In this document: one piece after another, positions 59,713-64,000 of the stretch
Layout: each line of letters begins with the position of its first letter
How positions within the stretch are numbered: the stretch's first letter is position 1
Source of the DNA: Trujillonella endophytica
GTDB lineage: Bacteria; Actinomycetota; Actinomycetes; Mycobacteriales; Geodermatophilaceae
Direction of reading: 5' to 3'
Assembly: GCF_019799905.1 (NCBI RefSeq)
Contig: NZ_JABGCI010000004.1
Coordinates: 1-64,000, forward strand
Length of the DNA stretch: 64,000 bases
Translations under genes and position numbers: made by a program
Notes under the pieces: generated by a model
Databases searched by the model: none
What the model was told of the DNA's origin: nothing
What the model saw: the letters and a program-made list of their open reading frames with translations, nothing else

Positions 59713-59758
59713 GCGCGCTCGTGCTCCACCCACCACGGTGGGCAGAGCACGAGCGCGC
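59713..59758. terminator. Second hairpin between malQ and the DUF1524 gene
   Basis: GCGCGCTCGTGCTC (59713-59726) pairs exactly with GAGCACGAGCGCGC (59745-59758). The loop holds a smaller stem CCCAC/GTGGG. It ends 11 bases after the stop of the minus-strand DUF1524 gene, so each convergent gene has its own large hairpin. Confidence 0.8.
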
Positions 59759-59768
59759 CCGAGTCACC

Positions 59769-61211
59769 TCACGGCAGGCTCTCGCAGGCCAGTCCGTCGC
59801 GGTCGTTGCCGTCGAGGCCGGCGACGTCCCCGTAGAGGGGGAAGTAGGTGTCGTACCAAGCCTGCGCCTGAGCACGGCTGCTGAAGTCGCTGCAGTTCTT
59901 GGCGTCGCCGGGGTTCCCGACCGGAGCCGGTGCGGGCGCTGGGGCAGGGGCCGGCGCCGGGCGCGGAGCGGGTGCTGGTGCAGGCGCCGGTGCGGGACGC
60001 GGCGCGGGAGCCGGCGCGGGAGCCGGGCGCGGAGCAGGAGTCGGGGCGGGCGCGGGGGCCGCGGACGTCGCCGGGGCCGCCCGGACCACCGGCGCCACGA
60101 CCCCGTCCGGCAGCGGCTCGCCGGGACAGGTGCTGAGCACGGTCGCGATGGCGTTGCGCTCCGCGGCGGTCATCCAGAGCCCGTGGCGCACCTTGACGGC
60201 CACCTGGCGGGCGACGTAGGCGCAGCGGTAGCCGCGGTCCGGCGGCAGCCAGGTCGCCGCGTCGCCGTCGCCCTTCTGCTGGTTCAGCGGGCCGTCCACG
60301 GCCAGCAGGTTGAGCGGGTCGTCGTAGAACGCCACGCGGGTCGCCTGGTCCCACCCCTGGGCGCCCTTCTGCCAGGCGTCGGAGACGGCGACGACGTGGT
60401 CGATCTGCACGTCGTCGCTGGTGCCCTGGCCGCGCACGAAGGCGATCGTCCGGCCGGAGTACGGGTCGGCGAGCGTGCCGGTCTGGACCACGCAGTCCCG
60501 GGTGCCGGGCTTGAAGGTCTCCCCGGTCAGGTCGCGCGCCAGCACGTCGTTGCGGGTGTCGCAGCCGTTGCGGTCGGGGTCGCCCCAGCCCGAGCCGAAG
60601 AGGTCGCGGTCGTAGCCGGTGCGCGGCGCGCGGCCACGCACCTCGACGGCGGCGAGCGCGGCGAGGGCGGTGGTCGGCTCCGCGCCGGCGACCGCACCGG
60701 TCGCCGCCTCGTCGGAGAGCAGCCCGGTGGCCGGGTCGATCGCGGTGCCGCCGGCCGTGCGCTCGGCGGTCTCGGCCTCGACGGCCGCGTCGTCGGCGGC
60801 CTCGGCGGCATCCTCCGCGGCCGCTGCCGGCGCCTCGGCGTCCTCCGTGGCCGTCGGGCTGGGCGACGCCGACGTCTCGTCGGCGGCCGCCTGCTCGTCG
60901 CCGGTCTCGGCCAGCGACGTCGGCGACGCGGTCTGCGACCCGACGACCGCCAGCACCAGGCCGATCCCGAGCAGGGCGACGCCCGCCCGGCGCGAGGCGA
61001 CGAACGCCCAGCGCGCCCGCCCGGCCAGCACGGCGGCGAGACCGATGGCCAGCACGACGACGCCCAGCATCATCGCGCCGCCGCCGATCCCCTGGGAGGC
61101 GACGCCGCTGACGACGAAGAGCACCACCAGCGTGCCCACCACCGGCCGCAGCCACGGCCGTCCTCCCGGCGCCGTCCCACTCCCCCGCCACCCGCTCGAC
61201 CCGACGCCCAT
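59769..61211 (-). CDS. Membrane-anchored DUF1524 HNH nuclease with Excalibur domain
   Basis: This 480-aa protein has three hydrophobic helices near the N-terminus (about residues 22-75), an Ala/Glu-rich disordered stretch (about 80-165), and a DUF1524/GmrSD-C-type HNH nuclease domain (about 190-350) with IDHVVAVSDAW and NLLAVDGPLNQQKGD. A Pro-Ala repeat linker (about 370-435) precedes a calcium-binding Excalibur domain ending GLDGNDRDGLACESLP. The catalytic domain is predicted outside the cell. Start ATG at 61209-61211. Confidence 0.9.
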   Translation of the reverse strand: MGVGSSGWRGSGTAPGGRPWLRPVVGTLVVLFVVSGVASQGIGGGAMMLGVVVLAIGLAAVLAGRARWAFVASRRAGVALLGIGLVLAVVGSQTASPTSLAETGDEQAAADETSASPSPTATEDAEAPAAAAEDAAEAADDAAVEAETAERTAGGTAIDPATGLLSDEAATGAVAGAEPTTALAALAAVEVRGRAPRTGYDRDLFGSGWGDPDRNGCDTRNDVLARDLTGETFKPGTRDCVVQTGTLADPYSGRTIAFVRGQGTSDDVQIDHVVAVSDAWQKGAQGWDQATRVAFYDDPLNLLAVDGPLNQQKGDGDAATWLPPDRGYRCAYVARQVAVKVRHGLWMTAAERNAIATVLSTCPGEPLPDGVVAPVVRAAPATSAAPAPAPTPAPRPAPAPAPAPRPAPAPAPAPAPRPAPAPAPAPAPAPVGNPGDAKNCSDFSSRAQAQAWYDTYFPLYGDVAGLDGNDRDGLACESLP

Positions 61212-61362
61212 GCCGTCCCCCGTCTCGATTTCCGGAACCCTGCGGTCCCCAGGCTGAGCGCTGGGGGCGGCCGGGTGTCGGAGGCGCCGCCTGGGGCACC
61301 GCGGGTCGCCACCCCGGACACTCCCGTCCCGACGACCACACGCGCGACAGCTCCCGTGTCGA

Positions 61363-61378
61363 CCGAACACGTGTTCGA
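61363..61378 (+). promoter_or_regulatory. LexA (SOS) box
   Basis: CCGAAC-ACGT-GTTCGA differs at one position from the actinobacterial LexA consensus TCGAAC-N4-GTTCGA, and the inner 14 bases are a perfect palindrome. It lies 22 bases upstream of the GTG at 61400, overlapping the likely promoter. It is also 150 bases upstream of the divergent DUF1524 nuclease. Confidence 0.75.
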
Positions 61379-61399
61379 TACCCGTGCCAGACTCTCCCC

Positions 61400-61783
61400 G
61401 TGGCTGGCGGCATGAACCCGGGGAGGGGCGCACGGTCGCTCGGCGAGCGGGCGGCCCGCTCGGGGGTGCCCCCGGCGGCCGGGGAGGACTGGGACGCCCC
61501 CTTCCCCCAGACGGCCGCGGCTCCGGCGGCCGCACCGCCCCCACCCCCCGACGTGCGGGACCTGCCCGCCCCACCGCCCGTGGTGCGCCGGGCCGACGGG
61601 CGCGGGCGGCACTGCTGGGTCCACGACCCGCCCGGCGCCCCCGGGGTGTGGCCGGGCCTGCTGGTCGAGTGGCGGCAGACCGACGAGGGGTGGCACGGCC
61701 GGGTGGCCTTCACCGTGGCCGGCCGCGCCGGGTCGGTGCTGATGGAGGCCTGGTTGCCGGCGGCGTCGCTCGAACAGCGCTGA
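61400..61783 (+). CDS. Hypothetical protein, likely LexA-regulated
   Basis: This 127-aa protein has a Pro/Ala-rich first half and a conserved C-terminal block RHCWVHDPPGAPGVWPGLLVEWRQ ... VLMEAWLPAASLEQR. Similar small proteins are known to me beside SOS mutagenesis genes (dnaE2 cassettes) in Actinobacteria, but I cannot confirm this. The SOS box just upstream supports DNA-damage control. GTG at 61400; ATG five codons on is an alternative. Confidence 0.7.
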   Translation: MAGGMNPGRGARSLGERAARSGVPPAAGEDWDAPFPQTAAAPAAAPPPPPDVRDLPAPPPVVRRADGRGRHCWVHDPPGAPGVWPGLLVEWRQTDEGWHGRVAFTVAGRAGSVLMEAWLPAASLEQR

Positions 61784-61872
61784 CCGGGCCGTGCACCTCC
61801 GGGGCGCGGTTACCGCGGGCGGCGCCGGGCTATCCCGGAGCGGACACATCCGAAGAGAGCGGAGGAACCGCG

Positions 61873-62040
61873 ATGAGCACCCCGGACGAGCCGACGCTCG
61901 ACGACGTCATGGAGCCCCACGAGTCGGCGCCGCGCGACCGCACGCAGCACGCGGGCGGCTACGACCGCCCCAACGACGAGGCACTGCAGCACCGCACCGA
62001 GCAGGAGCGGCAGGCGGTCCACTCCGACGACGCCGAGTGA
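61873..62040 (+). CDS. 55-aa acidic hypothetical protein
   Basis: ATG at 61873 has GGAGGAA at ideal distance. The product is polar and acidic (STPDEPTLDDVMEPHES ... EQERQAVHSDDAE) with no hydrophobic segment, probably disordered. A strong terminator hairpin follows seven bases after the stop. Family not recognised. Confidence 0.75.
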   Translation: MSTPDEPTLDDVMEPHESAPRDRTQHAGGYDRPNDEALQHRTEQERQAVHSDDAE

Positions 62041-62046
62041 CCGTCC

Positions 62047-62081
62047 GGCGGCGCCCGCCCGCACCCCGGGCGGGCGCCGCC
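62047..62081. terminator. Perfect 15-bp bidirectional terminator hairpin
   Basis: GGCGGCGCCCGCCCG (62047-62061) and CGGGCGGGCGCCGCC (62067-62081) with a 5-base loop. It fills the 42-base gap between the convergent 55-aa gene and the MFS transporter gene. Confidence 0.85.
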
Positions 62082-62082
62082 G

Positions 62083-63363
62083 TCACCGCGGGGTGAGCGC
62101 CCGGGTGCGGCCCAGGACGACGGTCAGCACCACCGCGGCGGCGCTCGTCCCACCGGCCAGCCACACGACCGCCGGCCAGCCGCCCGTGGCCCACGCCCGC
62201 CCCGCCACCGTGCCCCCCACGGACGAGCCGACGTAGTACCAGAACGAGTACAGCGAGGCGGCCTGGCCGACCGCCCGCCCGCCGTACGCCGCCCGCGTGG
62301 CCACCCACGAGCTGGCCACCCCGTGCGCGGCGAAGAACCCCGCCGTCAGCACGCACAGACCGACGACGAACAGCCCCAGCGGCGCCGCCAGCGTCAGCAG
62401 CACCCCGGCGAGCATCACGACCGCGGCCGGCGGCACGACCAGCCGCGGGCTCCACCGGCCGGCCAGCGCGCCCGCCGCCGGGGAGCTGATCGAGCCGAGC
62501 AGGTAGGCGAGGAACACCAGCCCGGCGATCGAGGGCGCGAGCGCGTACGGCGGGTCCTCCAGCCGGAACGTCGCCGCGTTGTAGACGGCCACGAAGCCGC
62601 CCATGAGCAGTGCCGCCACCGCGTACAGGCCCACCAGCACCGGGTCGGTGAACGCGGCCGCCAGCTGCCGGACCAGCCGCCCCGTGCGCGGGACCGGCCG
62701 GAACCGGCGCGACGGCGGGAGCAGCACCCACACCGCCACGGCGCAGACCGCCGAGAGGGCCGCGATCCCGGCCATCGTCGTCCGCCAGCCGCCGAGGTCC
62801 GCGAGGAACCCGCCCAGCACCCGCCCCGACAGCCCGCCGATCGCGGTGCCGCCGACGTACAGGCCGATGGCGCGCGAGGACACCGACGGGTGCAGCTCCT
62901 CCCGCAGGTAGGCCACGCCGACGGCGGGGAGCCCGGCCAGCGCGAACCCCTGCAGGGTCCGGACGACGAGCAGCAGCTCCCAGGTGGGGACGACGGCCAG
63001 GAGCGCCGCGAGCAGCACCGAGACGGCCAGGCTGGTGCGCAGGATGGCCGTGCGGCCCCGCCGGTCGGACACCGGCCCGAGCACGAGCAGGCCCAGGGCC
63101 AGCCCCGCCGTCGCCACCGAGACGGCCAGGGTGGCCGCGCCGGGCCCCACCCCGAACGACCGGGTCAGCTCGGGCAGCAGCACCTGAGGCTCGTAGAGCA
63201 GGGCGAAGACCGCCAGGCCGGCGAGGAAGACGGCGAGCGAGGCCCGGCGCAGGCCGGGCGACCCCGCCCGGTGGCCCTCCGGGAGCGCGTCGTCGGGGGG
63301 CCCGGCCAGCTCCGGCGCCGCCCCGGGGCGGGGTGCGGACGCGGCGGAGGGCACGCCGACCAT
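62083..63363 (-). CDS. MFS transporter
   Basis: This 426-aa protein has a 40-residue polar N-terminus and twelve hydrophobic helices. The loop 2-3 motif reads GPVSDRRGRTAI and the loop 8-9 counterpart AGALAGRWSPR. The pattern resembles YnfM/CynX-like or arabinose-efflux-type permeases. Substrate unknown. ATG start at 63361; divergent from the EVE-like gene by 38 bases. Confidence 0.9.
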   Translation of the reverse strand: MVGVPSAASAPRPGAAPELAGPPDDALPEGHRAGSPGLRRASLAVFLAGLAVFALLYEPQVLLPELTRSFGVGPGAATLAVSVATAGLALGLLVLGPVSDRRGRTAILRTSLAVSVLLAALLAVVPTWELLLVVRTLQGFALAGLPAVGVAYLREELHPSVSSRAIGLYVGGTAIGGLSGRVLGGFLADLGGWRTTMAGIAALSAVCAVAVWVLLPPSRRFRPVPRTGRLVRQLAAAFTDPVLVGLYAVAALLMGGFVAVYNAATFRLEDPPYALAPSIAGLVFLAYLLGSISSPAAGALAGRWSPRLVVPPAAVVMLAGVLLTLAAPLGLFVVGLCVLTAGFFAAHGVASSWVATRAAYGGRAVGQAASLYSFWYYVGSSVGGTVAGRAWATGGWPAVVWLAGGTSAAAVVLTVVLGRTRALTPR

Positions 63364-63401
63364 CGTCCTCCCCCGGCTCCCCCGCCTGGTTGGCTGGACG
63401 G

Positions 63402-63857
63402 GTGAGCCGCCTCTCCCCGACGGACGTCGCCTGCTGGGTGGTCAAGAGCAGCCGGCTGCCCGAGGAGGTCGCGCCCGGCTGGGCGCCCGGCCAGGCGCGG
63501 CGCCTGACCCGCTGCCTGCGCCGGTCCTACCGGCTGGACCTCATGCGGCCGGGCCACCCCTGCCTGCTGTGGGTCAGCGGCCGGACGGCGCCGGGGGTCC
63601 ACGCCGTCGGTGTGCTGGCCGGCGAGCCGGCCGAGGGCGGCGGCGGTCCCGAGGTCGTGCTCGACCTGGACCTGCTGGCCGACCCGGTCCCCCGGGCCGA
63701 GCTGCTGGCCGATCCGGTCGCGGCAGGCGCCGAGGTGCTGCGGATGCCGGCCGGCAGCAACCCGTCGTGGCTGTCGGCGGAGCAGTTCGCCGTCGTCCGG
63801 GCGCGGGTGGCGGCCCCGCCGGGCTCCCAGGACCGGCTGGGACCATGGCTGCCGTGA
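63402..63857 (+). CDS. EVE-domain-like protein
   Basis: This 151-aa protein reads CWVVKSSRLPEEVAPGW and HPCLLWVSGRTAPGVHAVGVLAGEP, which resembles the EVE/PUA-like fold that binds modified bases. The match is partial, so the assignment is tentative. GTG at 63402; its stop overlaps the following gene's alternative GTG start (GTGA). Confidence 0.65.
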   Translation: MSRLSPTDVACWVVKSSRLPEEVAPGWAPGQARRLTRCLRRSYRLDLMRPGHPCLLWVSGRTAPGVHAVGVLAGEPAEGGGGPEVVLDLDLLADPVPRAELLADPVAAGAEVLRMPAGSNPSWLSAEQFAVVRARVAAPPGSQDRLGPWLP

Positions 63858-64000
63858 CCCCCACCCGGCTATGCGTCGGCACCCTCCTCTGGCTGCTGAC
63901 CCTCCAGTTCTTCGTGGTCGAGACCGTCGTCCAGGCGCAGTACGAGCTGGACTACTCCCGGGTGGACGACGTCATCAGCCTGCTCGGCGCCTCCGTCTCG
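63845..64000 (+). CDS. DUF998-like membrane protein (truncated by the window edge)
   Basis: Only the first 52 codons are visible. The product begins MAAVTPTRLCVGTLLWLLTL and continues with ELDYSRVDDVISLLGA, typical of DUF998 proteins in which this motif follows the first membrane helix. ATG at 63845 overlaps the EVE-like gene; a GTG nine bases downstream that overlaps the stop by four bases is equally possible. Confidence 0.75.
   Translation, partial: MAAVTPTRLCVGTLLWLLTLQFFVVETVVQAQYELDYSRVDDVISLLGASVS

Noticed and set aside
59930..60100. Repeated GGCGC/GGTGC-rich stretch resembling a repeat array
   Set aside because: It encodes the Pro-Ala linker of the DUF1524-Excalibur protein; no regular spacer-repeat arrangement, so not CRISPR.

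Overview
The window is a gene-dense chromosomal segment of a very GC-rich actinobacterium. The gene content, the tyrS-to-rRNA junction, an IdeR-type iron box, a mycobacterial-type LexA box, GTG-rich starts and the style of the small intergenic hairpins all suit a member of the Geodermatophilaceae (Blastococcus/Geodermatophilus/Modestobacter-like). That placement is an inference from protein style, not from a search. I see no plasmid, phage, transposase or CRISPR signature. Almost everything is ordinary chromosomal core or near-core.

Left part (1-15.1 kb, nearly all minus strand). The left edge cuts the leader of an rRNA operon that reads leftwards out of the window; its promoter lies behind tyrS. 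Upstream is a tightly overlapped operon, argC-argJ-argB-argD-argF-argR-argH-mpg-tyrS. It lacks argG and is preceded by ARG boxes that sit on an apparently leaderless argC promoter. A BKACE-family gene diverges from it. Next come a DUF6158 protein, an SDR, and pheT-pheS.

15.2-25.7 kb: an EamA transporter, an EAL-DICT-LOV-GGDEF signalling protein, a TetR/diiron-oxygenase divergent pair, an rRNA methyltransferase, and infC-rpmI-rplT. infC starts at ATC behind a structured leader with an attenuator-like hairpin. A PH-domain protein, a metallo-beta-lactamase-fold protein and a HemD-like/winged-helix regulator follow.

25.8-36.1 kb: nitrate assimilation. A NarK transporter, nirD, nirB and a nitrate reductase are present. 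The nitrate reductase is fused in frame to a small auxiliary protein that is often separate. An iron-siderophore binding lipoprotein under an IdeR-type box and several small proteins are interspersed.

36.2-45.7 kb: TetR, a PRC/DUF2382 stress-type protein, small membrane and GNAT proteins, an ECF42-type sigma factor with its DGPF partner, a DHFR-like protein, ArfB-like, YidD, a homocysteine methyltransferase, an SDR and a 41-aa protein.

45.9-64 kb: a DUF3516 Ski2-like helicase, a TSUP pair, GAF-ANTAR, a GH13 hydrolase, an LLM oxidoreductase, HrpB, MalQ, a membrane-anchored DUF1524-Excalibur nuclease, a LexA-boxed small gene, an MFS transporter, an EVE-like protein and a truncated DUF998 gene.

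The most interesting unexplained feature is a family of five intergenic hairpins (about 20.07, 21.06, 22.77, 38.03 and 48.46 kb). Each lies just 3' of a stop codon in the same orientation relative to the gene. Stem sequences differ but pairing is largely kept, and a bulged A is conserved.
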